Origin: Shimia sp. SK013
GTDB taxonomy: Bacteria > Pseudomonadota > Alphaproteobacteria > Rhodobacterales > Rhodobacteraceae
DNA length: 64,000 bases
Reading direction: 5' to 3'
Assembly (NCBI RefSeq): GCF_001292625.1
Contig: NZ_LAJH01000013.1
Coordinates: 183,793 to 247,792, forward strand
Positions 1 through 11,002 of the stretch are shown here, piece by piece. The notes beneath the pieces were generated by a model, which was not told where the DNA came from, made no database searches, and saw nothing but the letters and a program-made list of their open reading frames with translations. A program made the position numbers and the translations under genes. Every line of letters begins with the position of its first letter. The first letter of the stretch is position 1.

Positions 1-3000
1 ATTCGATGGGCGAGAACACCGCAGCCTGTCTGGCGGGCGTGATGTCGTTTGAGGAGTGCCTTGGGCTGGTGCAGCTGCGCGGCCAACTGTTTGATACCGT
101 GCCCGCGGGCGGCATGTTGTCGGTGCCTTTGCCGCTGGGCGAAGTAACCGCACGCCTTGGCAAAGATTTGGACATTGCGTCAGTAAATGCGCCCGTTCTG
201 ACCGTGGTTTCCGGTCCAGATGCCGCGCTTGACGCGCTGGCAGCGGAACTGGCAGCCGAGGAAATCGACACCCAACGCGTGCCCATCAACATCGCCGCGC
301 ATTCGAGTATGCTGGAACCCATTCTGGAGCGGTTCGGCGATTACCTGCGCGGGATCGATTTGCAGGCGCCCACGCTGCCGATCATTTCCAACCGCACCGG
401 TGCGGCTTTGCTTGCGAGCGAAGCAACCGAACCCGACTATTGGGTCGCGCACCTGCGCAACACAGTGCTGTTTGCCGACGACATCACTACGCTGAGCCAG
501 ACTCAGAACCGCGTCTACCTTGAAGTCGGTCCCGGTAAGGCGCTGGCCTCGCTGGTCAAAATGCATGGTCAGGTGAAAGCGGACAAGGTGGTGTCCTCGC
601 TGCGCCATCCCGAAGACAAAATCGCGGACGACGCCTATTTTCTGACGGTTCTGGGACGGCTATGGGCCTGCGGCGTTGCTGTGGATTTTGAACAATATTG
701 GGGCGGCGTGCCGCGCCAGCGTGTGGTCCTGCCAAGCTATGCGTTTCAGCGCAGCCGCTATTTCATCGAGCCCGGAAAGGATCAGATTGACGCGCCGGAT
801 GATCTGTTGATGCGCCTTGATGACACTGCCGACTGGGCCTTTGCACCGGTTTGGCGACCGCGACTTGCGGAATGTGAAATCGATGTGGCCACTGAGCTTG
901 CGGACGCGCCTAAACACCATTGGTTGATCTTCACCGATGCTGGCGGAACCGGCGCCGCCGTGGCAAGTCAGCTGCGCAATGCGGGCCATGATGTGGTGAC
1001 CGTGCGCACGGGTGATGCCTTTGCCGCTAACGGGCCGGATGGCTATGTGCTTGCGCCCGAGAGGGGCCGCGAAGGCTACGATGCGTTGATTGCCGATCTG
1101 ATGGCCCGGGGCCGCGTGCCGGATCGCGTGGTGCATATGTGGCTGCTGACGGAAACCGAAAACCATCGACCCGGTTCCAGCTTTTTCCACCGCAATCAAG
1201 AGCAGGGGTTCATGAGCCTGTTGTTCCTTGCGCAAGCGATCACAGACGAGAACCTGCCACGCCCGCTGCATATCACCGCGATCAGTTCCGGAGCGCTGCA
1301 AGTGCGCGGCGAAGCCCTGCCCTATCCCGAGAAATCCACAGCACTTGGCGCCGTGCAAGTGATCCCGCGTGAGCTGCCGGGTGTGACCGCGGCGTTGATT
1401 GACGTGCAACCGCCGGCACGCAAAGGCCACCTGACGCTTGCGATGCGCCTGATTGAGGACCTGATGGCCGAACCGCGCAGCCTGATTGCGGCTTGGCGCG
1501 GGGACAAACGATTTGAGCGGAGCTATCGCAAGACAGAGCTTGGCGCCGAACATATGCCGGTTTGGAGAGAGGGTGGCACCTATCTGATCACCGGCGGATT
1601 TGGCGGAATTGGCCTGACTTTGGCGGAACGCGCCATTCGCGAGGCCCGCGCCAACGTGGTGCTGATCTCTCGCAATGGGCTGCCGGAGCGGGGCACATGG
1701 GCCACCTATCTGCGCGGCCACGCTCCGCAAGACCGTATTGCCCGCCGCATCCGCGCCGTTGAGCGTCTCGAGAGCCTTGGTGGTCAGGTGCTTTGCCTTG
1801 CGGCCGACGTGTGCAATATCGACGAAATGGGCGACGCTGTCGCCACCGCGCGCGGGGCCCTTGGCCCCATTAACGGCGTGATCCACGCCGCAGGGGTGAT
1901 CGACGACGCGCCGCTTTTGGCCAAAACGTCTGCGCAGATTGACGACGTGCTGGCGCCGAAATTGCACGGCACACAAGTGTTGGAACAACTCTTCCCCGAT
2001 GGCGATCTCGACTGGCTGGTGTTGTTCAGCTCATCCTCCACCGCCACTGCACCCGTAGGGCAGATCGATTATGTTGCCGCCAACGCTTACCTGAACGCTT
2101 ATGCGCAATCGCGCCGCGGCGGCGCGACGCGTGTGCGCGCGATCAACTGGGGTATTTGGGCCGAAATCGGCATGGCAGCCGAAGCGGTCGCCGCGCGACA
2201 GGGTGACGTTGCCCCGACGCAAATGGAGCCGATCAGCGCACCGTTGTTGGACACGGCGGGGTTTGACGCCGCCGGACATCGCATTTTTGAAGCGCGTTAT
2301 GACACGTCGCGTTGGGTGTTAGACGAACACCGCACCAAAGAAGGCGCGGCAATCCTGCCCGGCACCGGTTACATCGAGTTGGCGGCTGAGGCGCTGCGTG
2401 AACATGGCGAGGACGGCGGATTTGCGCTGCGTGATTTGCTGTTCCTGCGTCCGATCCGCGTTGACGAGGGCGAAACCCTCACCTTGCGGGCGCGTTTGGA
2501 ACGCTCAGATGAGGGGTATCGGTTCGAGGTGCAAAGCGCCTGCAAATTTGACGGCCGTGAAGCGTGGCAAACCCACGCCGAGGCTCGGTTGATCCCCGCC
2601 GTCGGGAAACCGCCTGTTTTAGATACTGCCAGCGCTATGGCCCGCGTCGGTGAAGGAAGCAAGGCGGCAGGGTCCTCTGCGCTGTCGGCCCCGCAAGAAG
2701 CGCATTTGACGTTCGGCCCGCGCTGGAAAGTCCTGCGCAAGATGGCCCTAGGCGATGGCGAAGGCTTGGCATCGCTGGCGCTTGATACGCAGTTTGTAGG
2801 CGACGGCTGCGTCTTGCCCCCTGGTTTGCTGGATATTGCGACCGGATGGGCGATGGATCTGATCCCCGGCTATGGGCAAGCACATCTCTGGGTGCCGGTC
2901 AGCTATGACGTGCTGACGATGTATGCGCCGTTGCCGTCCGAAATCATAAGCCACGTCCGCCTTGCCTCCGGCACCAACGACGACGGTGTGGTCCGTTTTG

Positions 3001-4541
3001 ATGTGACACTCGCCGCACCGGACGGAGGGGTCTGCGTCGAAGTACAGGGCCTGTCGATCCGCCGGATTGAGGCCGCTGGCTTGGTCGCGCAACCGCCGCT
3101 GAGCGCGGCCGAAATCTCTTTTGCTTCGCAAGATCAGGTTATGCATCCTCTCTCAGCTGCAGAGGAACGTCTGATCCATAACTTGGGTCAGGGCATCCCG
3201 CCGACGCAGGGCGCTGCTATGTTTGAGGCCGCCTTGCTCGCGCCTCTGGCTCAGGTCGTTATTTCCTCGCTCGATCTGCCCGCGCTTATTGCGCAGGCAG
3301 AAGTGGGCATGACCGACACTGCGGGCGATGGTCAGGCGTTTGAACGGCCTGAGCTGGACACTGATTTTGTCGCGCCATCAAATGACATCGAACGCACCTT
3401 GGCCGGTTTCTGGCAGGATTTGCTGGGCGTCGACAAGGTCGGCACGCGTGACAGTTTCTTTGACCTTGGCGGGCACAGCTTGATCGCGGTGCGTCTGTTT
3501 GCGATGGTCAAAAAGGCCTATCGCATCGAGTTCCCGATCTCGGTCTTGTTCGAAGCGCCCACGATCGAAACCTGTGCTGCGATGATTGCGGATCGCGTCG
3601 GTGGCGACACGGCGTCTGACGCCCGTCAGACCGGTGCGAACGAGGGCTCATCTGAGCCTGAGGTTGGGGCGCGCCCCGCCAGTAGGTTCACTCATCTGGT
3701 GCCCATGCACAGTGGAGAAGGCGGGCCGCGACGCCCGTTCTTCCTTGTGGCGGGCATGTTTGGCAACGTGTTGAACTTGCGCCATCTCGCGCATTTAATT
3801 GGGGCTGACCGGCCGTTTTATGGCCTTCAGGCGCGTGGTCTTTTGGGCGACGCCGCACCGCATGATGACTTGCAAGAAGCCGCGCGTGACTACATCGCCG
3901 AGATGCGGCAAGTGCAGCCGAACGGGCCGTATCTGCTGGGAGGGTTTTCCGGCGGCGGCATCACTGCCTACGAAATCCGACGCCAGCTTGAGGCTGACGG
4001 AGAAGAGGTCGCGCTTGTCGCCCTGCTTGACACACCGCTGCCGCGGCGCCGTGCGCTTTCGCGCGCTGACCGGATGAAAATCCAGATGCAGGAACTCAAG
4101 GCAAAAGGCCTCGCCTATCCGCTGATCTGGGCCAAAAACCGTATCGCTTGGGAGCTCTCCAAGCGTCGTGCGCCGGAAGAGACTGCACAGGACGCGCAAG
4201 GCCAACAGTTCCACGATGCCGAAATCGAGGCGGCGTTTTTGCGCGCCGTTGCCACCTATGATGTCACGCCGTGGGCCGGCAACCTCGTGCTGTTCCGTCC
4301 GCCTCTTTCGGGTAAGTGGGATATGGGTGAGGGTCGTTTGGTCGACGCGGACCGCGCTTATGTGTTCTCCGACAACGACTGGGGCCAATACGTGCCGCAT
4401 GTGCAGGTCTTTGAGGTGCCAGGGGATCACGACAGCATGGTTCTGGAACCCAATGTGCGTGTGCTGGCAGCCCGCATGAAAAAGGTAATCTCCGAGGCTG
4501 AAGCCACCTTATCAAGCCAGCGAAAGGAGGCCGCCGAATGA
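1..4541 (+). CDS. Type I polyketide synthase, 5'-truncated (AT-KR-DH-ACP-TE)
   Basis: The gene enters from the left edge; the frame is open from base 3 and the first bases encode the acyltransferase motif HSMGEN, whose catalytic Ser is the TCG at 3-5. Counting from the Met at 6: AT to about residue 260, a structural KR half then a catalytic KR (TGGFGGIG near 528, later YVAAN), a double-hotdog DH (HRTKEGAAILP, His 775; FGPRW; LLDIA), an ACP (GGHSL, Ser 1158) and a terminal thioesterase (GFSGG, Ser 1315; GDHD, His 1475). The KR carries a VIDD motif in the LDD position, which in the family predicts B-type (D-hydroxyl) reduction. KR before DH is not the usual order. The TE suggests this is the releasing module. 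The stop overlaps the next start (ATGA). The starter, KS and product are unknown. Confidence 0.93.
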   Translation, partial: SMGENTAACLAGVMSFEECLGLVQLRGQLFDTVPAGGMLSVPLPLGEVTARLGKDLDIASVNAPVLTVVSGPDAALDALAAELAAEEIDTQRVPINIAAHSSMLEPILERFGDYLRGIDLQAPTLPIISNRTGAALLASEATEPDYWVAHLRNTVLFADDITTLSQTQNRVYLEVGPGKALASLVKMHGQVKADKVVSSLRHPEDKIADDAYFLTVLGRLWACGVAVDFEQYWGGVPRQRVVLPSYAFQRSRYFIEPGKDQIDAPDDLLMRLDDTADWAFAPVWRPRLAECEIDVATELADAPKHHWLIFTDAGGTGAAVASQLRNAGHDVVTVRTGDAFAANGPDGYVLAPERGREGYDALIADLMARGRVPDRVVHMWLLTETENHRPGSSFFHRNQEQGFMSLLFLAQAITDENLPRPLHITAISSGALQVRGEALPYPEKSTALGAVQVIPRELPGVTAALIDVQPPARKGHLTLAMRLIEDLMAEPRSLIAAWRGDKRFERSYRKTELGAEHMPVWREGGTYLITGGFGGIGLTLAERAIREARANVVLISRNGLPERGTWATYLRGHAPQDRIARRIRAVERLESLGGQVLCLAADVCNIDEMGDAVATARGALGPINGVIHAAGVIDDAPLLAKTSAQIDDVLAPKLHGTQVLEQLFPDGDLDWLVLFSSSSTATAPVGQIDYVAANAYLNAYAQSRRGGATRVRAINWGIWAEIGMAAEAVAARQGDVAPTQMEPISAPLLDTAGFDAAGHRIFEARYDTSRWVLDEHRTKEGAAILPGTGYIELAAEALREHGEDGGFALRDLLFLRPIRVDEGETLTLRARLERSDEGYRFEVQSACKFDGREAWQTHAEARLIPAVGKPPVLDTASAMARVGEGSKAAGSSALSAPQEAHLTFGPRWKVLRKMALGDGEGLASLALDTQFVGDGCVLPPGLLDIATGWAMDLIPGYGQAHLWVPVSYDVLTMYAPLPSEIISHVRLASGTNDDGVVRFDVTLAAPDGGVCVEVQGLSIRRIEAAGLVAQPPLSAAEISFASQDQVMHPLSAAEERLIHNLGQGIPPTQGAAMFEAALLAPLAQVVISSLDLPALIAQAEVGMTDTAGDGQAFERPELDTDFVAPSNDIERTLAGFWQDLLGVDKVGTRDSFFDLGGHSLIAVRLFAMVKKAYRIEFPISVLFEAPTIETCAAMIADRVGGDTASDARQTGANEGSSEPEVGARPASRFTHLVPMHSGEGGPRRPFFLVAGMFGNVLNLRHLAHLIGADRPFYGLQARGLLGDAAPHDDLQEAARDYIAEMRQVQPNGPYLLGGFSGGGITAYEIRRQLEADGEEVALVALLDTPLPRRRALSRADRMKIQMQELKAKGLAYPLIWAKNRIAWELSKRRAPEETAQDAQGQQFHDAEIEAAFLRAVATYDVTPWAGNLVLFRPPLSGKWDMGEGRLVDADRAYVFSDNDWGQYVPHVQVFEVPGDHDSMVLEPNVRVLAARMKKVISEAEATLSSQRKEAAE

Positions 4542-5542
4542 GTGACGCCCCCCGCCTTTTGACTGTGATACTGAACTGGCGCACGCCAGAAATGACCCTG
4601 CGCGCAGCCGAGGCGGCCGCGCGTGAAATGCAGGGCCTTGATAGCCATATCGTGATTGTCGACAACAACAGCGGCGATGGCAGTTTTAAGGCGATCCGCG
4701 ATGGTATTTCCAATGCCGACTGGGCCGAAAATTGCGTTGAGGTGGTGCAATCGGGCCACAATGGCGGCTTTGGCGCGGGCAACAATTTTGGCATCCGGCA
4801 CGGCGCCGCCAAGGGCTTTGACTACTTCTATATTCTCAACTCTGATGCGTTTCCCGATGCGGGCAGCATTCAACTGCTGCTGGCACATCTGACGTTCAAT
4901 CCGGACGTTGGCATTGCTGGCAGCTATATCCATGGCGAAGACGGCGCACCGCATGTTACCGCGTTCCGTTTTCCCACGATCTGGAGCGAGCTTGAGGGTG
5001 CCGCGCGCCTCGGGGTGATTTCGCGAGTGCTGAAAGACCACATCGTTCCGCTGCCGATCCCGTCTGCGACCATGCGCGTGGATTGGCTTGCGGGTGCGTC
5101 GATGATGCTGCGGCGCGAGGTTCTTGAAGACATTGGTCTCTTTGACGAGAGCTTTTTCCTCTATTTTGAAGAAACCGATTTGTGCCTGCGGGCCGCACGG
5201 GCCGGATGGCCCACCGATTATGTGCGCGCCAGTGAAGTGACCCACATCGGGTCCGTGTCTACCGGCATGAAAACATGGCGGCGCATGCCGTCTTACTGGT
5301 TTGACAGCCGTCTGTATTACTTCCGCAAAAACCACGGCAGCGCTTTGGCCCCCACGCTGGCCCATGTCACCGGCACGCTGATCTGGAAGCTGCGCCGCAT
5401 CGTCGGGCGCAAACCGCGCCGTGATCCCAACTGGTTCCTGTGGGACCTGATCCGCCATTACATCCGCAATATCCCCAACCGGACCCCGCGCGAACGGACC
5501 GAAACACCCACGCTAAATCCGCGCAAGGAGGCCAACACATGA
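4538..5542 (+). CDS. Family 2 glycosyltransferase (rhamnosyltransferase-like)
   Basis: This 334-residue cytoplasmic GT-A enzyme should transfer a sugar from a nucleotide donor. The N-terminal VILNW strand, the nucleotide-binding DNNS at 42-45 and the NSDA motif at 101-104 (in the place of DxD) match the rhamnosyltransferase-like GT2 branch. [14 protein letters not shown] is the usual ED acceptor-site motif. The start overlaps the PKS stop (ATGA) and the stop overlaps the NRPS start (ATGA), so it is translationally coupled on both sides. That suggests the polyketide-peptide product is glycosylated, although an exopolysaccharide role is possible because that locus follows. Donor and acceptor cannot be read from the sequence. 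Confidence 0.88.
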   Translation: MSDAPRLLTVILNWRTPEMTLRAAEAAAREMQGLDSHIVIVDNNSGDGSFKAIRDGISNADWAENCVEVVQSGHNGGFGAGNNFGIRHGAAKGFDYFYILNSDAFPDAGSIQLLLAHLTFNPDVGIAGSYIHGEDGAPHVTAFRFPTIWSELEGAARLGVISRVLKDHIVPLPIPSATMRVDWLAGASMMLRREVLEDIGLFDESFFLYFEETDLCLRAARAGWPTDYVRASEVTHIGSVSTGMKTWRRMPSYWFDSRLYYFRKNHGSALAPTLAHVTGTLIWKLRRIVGRKPRRDPNWFLWDLIRHYIRNIPNRTPRERTETPTLNPRKEANT

Positions 5543-8500
5543 GCCTTGATACCCTGTCCACTGCTCGCATGAGCGCCGTGATGATCGGCAACGAAAGCCT
5601 GCTGATCCAATGCGCCACCATGTGGCGCGACGCTGGCCATGCCATAACCGCCATCGTCACGCGCGCTGCCGATATCCGCACATGGGCCGAGGGCGAAGGG
5701 CTGCGGGTTGTGTCCTCTGATGCGGATATTGTTGAGGCCCTGCGGGACGAGGCATTTGATTGGTTGCTGTCGATTGCCAACCTCGACATGTTGCCTCAAG
5801 CGGTGCTGGGTTTGCCTGCCAAAGGCGCGGTGAATTTTCATGACGGGCCGCTGCCGCGCTATGCGGGGTTGAACGCGCCGGTCTGGGCGCGCCTTAACCA
5901 AGAGGCCCGCCACGGCATCACTTGGCACAAGATCGAAGCCAAAGCTGACACCGGCGACATCATTTCCCAGCGCATGTTTGATATTTCGCAGGCCGACACC
6001 GCGCTGACGCTGAACACCAAAGCCTATGCCGCCGCAATCGAGAGCTTTCCCGAAGTTGTCACCGCCCTGTCCAATGGCTTGCCTGATGCGCGGTCTCAAG
6101 ACATGGGGCAACGCAGCTATTTCGGCCTTGGCCATCTCCCGGAAGCGGCTGGTCGGATCGATTTCCGCCGCGATGCCCAAGAGGCCGTTGCGCTGGTTCG
6201 CGCGCTGGATCACGGCGATTACTTCAACCCGCTGTGCATGCCAAAATTTGTGGCGTCAGGTTGTGTGTTACTGGTCGGAGCCGCCGAGATCGCCGAAAGC
6301 GCGGGCCATGGCGAACCCGGCGCGGTGCTGGCTGTTGGCGCCGATACGGTGACCATCGCCTGTGGACGTGGGGCTGTGACATTGTCTCGCCTGACCGACA
6401 GTGCGGGCCATTCGCAAACACCCGGCCATGTCATCCGCGACGGAGAACGTCTGCCGCTGTTGGATCGCGCTGCCGCTGAGACGCTGAGCGCCACCATGGC
6501 CAAAGTTGCCAAGTCCGACGCATTTTGGCGCGCGCGCTTAGCGGCTTTCTTGCCTGCAAACCTTCCGCTGATCGCCGCTGCTGGCGATCTGCCCGATATG
6601 CGCAGGGTCGCGTTGACCCTGCCCGAGTTGCCCTCCAAGCAAGCCCTGACCGCAGTGACCCTTTGGGCATTGCGGTCAGGGATACCGGAGGCTTGTGACA
6701 TTGCCCTGCGTTCCGCCGACCTGCCCCGCGCAGCTGGCATTCTGAGCGATTGGGTGCCGCTACGGGTGAGCGCCGAAGTCCTACATGGCACCGTCGCCGC
6801 AGCCGTGAATGCCGTTGCTGCAACAAACGAAACACTGACCAAACACGGCACTTGGGCGCTGGACTTGATTTCCCGTGATCCGAAACTTGCCGCGCCAGTG
6901 ATGCCTGATGTGGCGGTGACGCTGGATGGGTCCGGCGCGCTTGAAGGCGCCACGCTGACCATCGCGCTTGGCGATGCGCCAGAGTTGCATTTTGACGCCA
7001 GCCGCCTCGGCGAAAGCCACGCCAAACGCCTTGCCGCGCGTTTGGAACTTTTGGCAGGTGCCATGGTGGATGACGCCGCCGTTCAGGACCTGCCCTTCCT
7101 GCCGGAGACCGAGCGCCAGGACCTGCTGACCAATTGGAACGACACAGTGGTCGATTTTGATGCGGACGCCACCATTGTTACCCAGTTTGAGGCGCAAGTT
7201 GCGGCCACACCAGACGCGGCGGCGCTGGTATTTGAGCATGAAACGCTCAGCTATGCGGACCTTAACGCCCGTGCCAACCGTGCGGCGCATGTGCTGCGCG
7301 ATATGGGAGTGACACGCGGGGCTTTGGTGGGGCTGTGCACCCGTCGCGGTCCCGATCTCTTGGTCGGGGCACTGGCGATCCTAAAGGCGGGCGGTGCTTA
7401 TGTTCCGATGGATCCGACCTATCCCGCCGATCGTCTGGCGCATTTCATCGCCGATTCCGGCTGCGGTGTGATCGTCACACAAGCAGCGCTTGCCAAAGAC
7501 TTGCCTGACCATCAGGCACAGACCTTGCAACTCGACACTGACGCGCGGCTGTCAGATGCCAGTGCGCAGAATCCCGAGGCGATTTCCGGCGGCGATGATC
7601 TCGCCTATCTGATCTATACCTCCGGTTCTACCGGCACACCCAAAGGGGTGATGGTCGAGCACTGCAATGTCGCCAATTTCTTTGCCGGAATGGACGCGCG
7701 GATACCGCACAAGACCGGCGACACGTGGCTTGCGGTCACCTCGCTCAGCTTTGACATTTCAGTGCTGGAGCTGTTCTGGACCCTGTCGCGGGGCTTTAAG
7801 TTGGTGGTGTCAGGCGATGAGACCACCACGCAGATTTCAGGCGGACGCCTGCCGACGGCGGCCGGCGGCATGGAGATGTCGATTTATTACTGGGGCAACG
7901 ACGACGGTCAGGGGTCCAAGAAATACGAACTGTTGTTGGAAGGCGCGAAATTCGCTGACGCGCATGGGTTTTGCGCCGTTTGGACGCCGGAGCGGCATTT
8001 CCACGCTTTTGGCGGCCCCTATCCCAACCCATCAGTCACCGGCGCAGCGGTGGCGGCTGTGACCAAACAAATCGGTGTGCGCGCCGGATCTTGCGTCGCG
8101 CCCCTGCACCACACCGCCCGCATCGCCGAAGAATGGGCGGTGATCGACAACCTGACCAACGGCCGCGCGGGGATGGCGATTGCATCAGGCTGGCAGCCGG
8201 ACGACTTTGTGCTGCGCCCTGAAAACACACCGCCTGCCAACAAACCGGCGATGTTTGAACAAATGGCGGAGCTGCGCAAACTCTGGCACGGCGAAGAGGT
8301 GGAATTCGCCAAGCAAGACGGCTCTATGCATGCGGTTGTGACGCAACCGCGGCCCGTGTCCAAAGAGCTGCCGCTGTGGGTGACCACGGCGGGCAATCCC
8401 GAAACATGGAAAGAGGCCGGGCGGCATGGCTGTAACGTGCTGACGCACCTCTTGGGGCAAAGCGTGGACGAAGTTGGCGGCAAGATCGCGCTTTATCACG

Positions 8501-10197
8501 ATGCGCTGCGAGAGGCAGGCCACAATCCCGATGAGTTCAGCGTCACCTTGATGCTGCACAGCTTTTTGGCTGAAGACCGCGAAAAGGCACGTGAAATTGC
8601 CCGCGAGCCAATGAAAGATTATCTGCGCTCCGCTGCCGGTCTGATCAAACAATACGCTTGGGCCTTCCCTGCTTTCAAAAAACCTGAAGGCGTGGACAGC
8701 GCTTTCCAACTCGACCTTGGCAGCCTGACCGAAGAGGAACTCGAAGGCATCCTGGATTTTGCGTTCCAGCGCTATTTCGAGGACTCGGGCCTGTTTGGCA
8801 CCATCGAGGACGCCTTGGATCGGGTAGAGCAGGTCAAGCGCATCGGTGTCACCGAGATTGCGTGTTTGATCGATTACGGCATCGATACAGCGACCGTCAT
8901 GGAAGGGCTCAAACCGCTCGCCAAAGTCCTTCGGCTGGCCAATGAGGGTGGCGAGTTGGACCCGTCGGATGTGTCGATTGCGGCGCAAATGATCCGCCAC
9001 GATGTCAGCCACCTGCAATGCACCCCGTCGATGGCGCGGATGATTGCGATGAACGACGAGGCGCGGTTCGCGCTACGTGGTGTAGATCATTTGATGATCG
9101 GTGGTGAGGCGCTTTCGGGCAGTTTGGTTGCCGATCTGAACGCGGCCACAAACGCGGACATACAGAACATGTATGGTCCAACCGAAACCACCATCTGGTC
9201 GACAACCGGCATGGCCGAAGCGGGCGAAGGCGTCGCCAATATCGGCACGCCGATTGCCAACACGGAAATCTACGTGCTGAACGCGACGGGTGATCCCGCG
9301 CCCGTTGGAGTGCCCGGCGAGTTGTTGATCGGCGGCGCGGGCGTCACGCGTGGCTATTGGCGGCGCGAAGACCTGACTGCGGAGCGTTTTGTCGAAAACC
9401 CCTTTGGCGACGGGCGGCTTTACAGAACCGGCGACTTGGTGCGCTGGCGAGATGACGGCAAGCTTGATTTCCTTGGACGCGCCGACCATCAGGTCAAGCT
9501 GCGTGGCTATCGCATCGAGCTGGGCGAAATCGAAACCCGTCTGGAAGAGATCGCTGGCGTCGCGCAGGCTGTGGTTATGCCGCGTGAAGATACCCCGGGC
9601 GATGTGCGCCTTGTGGCGTATCTGCGTGGCGAGGCGATACCCGATGAGAGCGACATACGCGCGGCTCTGCGCGTCAACTTGCCGGCCTTCATGCGACCGC
9701 AGCATTATGTGACGCTCGCCGACTTCCCACTGACTCCGAACAAAAAGATCGACCGCAACGCGATGCCGTCGCCCGAAGAAACCCGCACCGTCGCGGTCGC
9801 AAAACCGGTCGCGGCGGCGCGCGTGTCTGCACCGGTCGCGGTGTCAGGCGATGTCGCGGCAACGGTTGCAGCGGTTTGGTCGCGGGTGCTGGGCGTGGCC
9901 GAGGTCAACGCCACCGACAACTTCTTTGACATTGGCGGGCATAGCCTTTTGGCGGTTCAAGCACATCGGGACATCCGCACCGAAACCGGCGCGGCGAAGC
10001 TGTCGATCACCGACATTTTCCGCTTTCCATCCATGGCCGGACTGGTCACACGTATCCAAGAGCTAACGGGTGGCACACGCCCCGAGGATGCGCCGCAGGT
10101 GGCGAGTCGCGAAGATGTTGCGGACCGCGCGGATGGACGCGCCGAAATGATGAGCAAGCGCCGCGCAATGCGGGCGCGCCGAAGGGCAAGGACGTGA
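5539..10197 (+). CDS. NRPS: formyltransferase - degenerate C - adenylation with inserted luciferase-like monooxygenase - PCP
   Basis: The 1552-residue protein starts at the ATG overlapping the previous stop; GCAAGGAGG lies just upstream. Residues 1 to about 300 resemble methionyl-tRNA formyltransferase ([12 protein letters not shown], His 101; ADTGDII). About 310-520 looks like the C-terminal half of a condensation domain and has no HHxxxDG. The adenylation domain begins near 530 (A3 [11 protein letters not shown] near 690; A4 SFDIS) and is interrupted at about 775-1130 by an FMN-dependent luciferase-like monooxygenase. It resumes with A5 (NMYGPTE, near 1210) and A10 (NKKIDR, Lys 1403). A PCP follows (GGHSL, Ser 1469), then a basic tail. 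MOX insertion between A4 and A5 is known from the myxobacterial MtaG/MelG type, where glycine is alpha-oxidised. The substrate here is not known. The formyl domain suggests N-formylation, as in gramicidin initiation modules. Confidence 0.9.
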   Translation: MSLDTLSTARMSAVMIGNESLLIQCATMWRDAGHAITAIVTRAADIRTWAEGEGLRVVSSDADIVEALRDEAFDWLLSIANLDMLPQAVLGLPAKGAVNFHDGPLPRYAGLNAPVWARLNQEARHGITWHKIEAKADTGDIISQRMFDISQADTALTLNTKAYAAAIESFPEVVTALSNGLPDARSQDMGQRSYFGLGHLPEAAGRIDFRRDAQEAVALVRALDHGDYFNPLCMPKFVASGCVLLVGAAEIAESAGHGEPGAVLAVGADTVTIACGRGAVTLSRLTDSAGHSQTPGHVIRDGERLPLLDRAAAETLSATMAKVAKSDAFWRARLAAFLPANLPLIAAAGDLPDMRRVALTLPELPSKQALTAVTLWALRSGIPEACDIALRSADLPRAAGILSDWVPLRVSAEVLHGTVAAAVNAVAATNETLTKHGTWALDLISRDPKLAAPVMPDVAVTLDGSGALEGATLTIALGDAPELHFDASRLGESHAKRLAARLELLAGAMVDDAAVQDLPFLPETERQDLLTNWNDTVVDFDADATIVTQFEAQVAATPDAAALVFEHETLSYADLNARANRAAHVLRDMGVTRGALVGLCTRRGPDLLVGALAILKAGGAYVPMDPTYPADRLAHFIADSGCGVIVTQAALAKDLPDHQAQTLQLDTDARLSDASAQNPEAISGGDDLAYLIYTSGSTGTPKGVMVEHCNVANFFAGMDARIPHKTGDTWLAVTSLSFDISVLELFWTLSRGFKLVVSGDETTTQISGGRLPTAAGGMEMSIYYWGNDDGQGSKKYELLLEGAKFADAHGFCAVWTPERHFHAFGGPYPNPSVTGAAVAAVTKQIGVRAGSCVAPLHHTARIAEEWAVIDNLTNGRAGMAIASGWQPDDFVLRPENTPPANKPAMFEQMAELRKLWHGEEVEFAKQDGSMHAVVTQPRPVSKELPLWVTTAGNPETWKEAGRHGCNVLTHLLGQSVDEVGGKIALYHDALREAGHNPDEFSVTLMLHSFLAEDREKAREIAREPMKDYLRSAAGLIKQYAWAFPAFKKPEGVDSAFQLDLGSLTEEELEGILDFAFQRYFEDSGLFGTIEDALDRVEQVKRIGVTEIACLIDYGIDTATVMEGLKPLAKVLRLANEGGELDPSDVSIAAQMIRHDVSHLQCTPSMARMIAMNDEARFALRGVDHLMIGGEALSGSLVADLNAATNADIQNMYGPTETTIWSTTGMAEAGEGVANIGTPIANTEIYVLNATGDPAPVGVPGELLIGGAGVTRGYWRREDLTAERFVENPFGDGRLYRTGDLVRWRDDGKLDFLGRADHQVKLRGYRIELGEIETRLEEIAGVAQAVVMPREDTPGDVRLVAYLRGEAIPDESDIRAALRVNLPAFMRPQHYVTLADFPLTPNKKIDRNAMPSPEETRTVAVAKPVAAARVSAPVAVSGDVAATVAAVWSRVLGVAEVNATDNFFDIGGHSLLAVQAHRDIRTETGAAKLSITDIFRFPSMAGLVTRIQELTGGTRPEDAPQVASREDVADRADGRAEMMSKRRAMRARRRART

Positions 10198-10928
10198 TGA
10201 CGGATCCCTCTCAGAACCTGACCGATCTGTTGGATTTGGCCCGACGGTTTGCACCGCGCGGTGTCGGTGTTGGCGTGGCCGACCCGACGCAAAGCCCCGC
10301 CACGGTCTTGCCCGAAGAAGCGCCCGCCATCGCCACAGCGATCCCTAAACGCAAACGCGAATTCGCCGCCGGCCGCCGGGCCGCGCGGCAGGCGTTGCAA
10401 TCGCTGGATCTGCCAGCCGTGGCCATACCTAAAGGCACCGACCGCGCGCCGGTGTTTCCCACAGGCATCGCCGGATCGATCACCCATAACCGCGACGCGG
10501 CTTTGGCCATTGTCGCGCCCCAAACCCGTTTTCGGACGCTTGGCGTTGATGTGGAACCCCAAGCGCCGCTCAAGCCGGAATTGATCAAAGCAATTTGCAC
10601 GCCCGATGAGGCCGCGATGCTGGCGACACTTCCTGAGACCGAGCGGCTGTTTCTGGCACGCCGCCTGTTTTCCGCGAAAGAAGCCGTGTTTAAGGCGCAG
10701 TTTCCGATCACACGGCAAGTGTTTGGCTTTCAAGCCGCCTCGATCACGTTCAACGCTTTGCGCAGCGGCTTTGTGGCAACGTTTCATCGCGACATCGCCT
10801 CCATCAGCGCCGGAAGCACCGTGTCAGGCCAATGCGGCGTCGCGGGCGGTCATATCCTGACAATGGTCACGCTTGGGGCTGTGGTGGGCACGGAAAACGC
10901 CAATTTCCCTGTTTGCGCCACGGGATAA
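10197..10928 (+). CDS. 4'-phosphopantetheinyl transferase, Sfp/EntD type
   Basis: This 243-residue enzyme should attach phosphopantetheine from CoA to the ACP of the PKS and the PCP of the NRPS. Family motifs are present: GSITHN near 93-98, the Mg-binding GVDVE at 116-120, and FSAKEAVFK at 158-166 with the conserved Lys and Glu. The ATG overlaps the last base of the NRPS stop (TGATG), so translation is coupled; a GTG at 10194 is an alternative start. Placement right after the two carrier-protein megasynthases supports dedicated activation of that pathway. The C-terminus shows nothing extra. Confidence 0.92.
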   Translation: MTDPSQNLTDLLDLARRFAPRGVGVGVADPTQSPATVLPEEAPAIATAIPKRKREFAAGRRAARQALQSLDLPAVAIPKGTDRAPVFPTGIAGSITHNRDAALAIVAPQTRFRTLGVDVEPQAPLKPELIKAICTPDEAAMLATLPETERLFLARRLFSAKEAVFKAQFPITRQVFGFQAASITFNALRSGFVATFHRDIASISAGSTVSGQCGVAGGHILTMVTLGAVVGTENANFPVCATG

Positions 10929-11002
10929 CCACATTCATTCACCATAGTTAATTCCAACAGAGCGCGAAATCACGGCGCCAGAATGACGTTTGAGGATCAG
11001 GC

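Noticed and set aside
660..1988. 442-codon open frame on the minus strand inside the PKS gene
   Set aside because: It is antisense to clear AT and KR domains, its composition is that of a GC-rich shadow frame and it has no family motifs.
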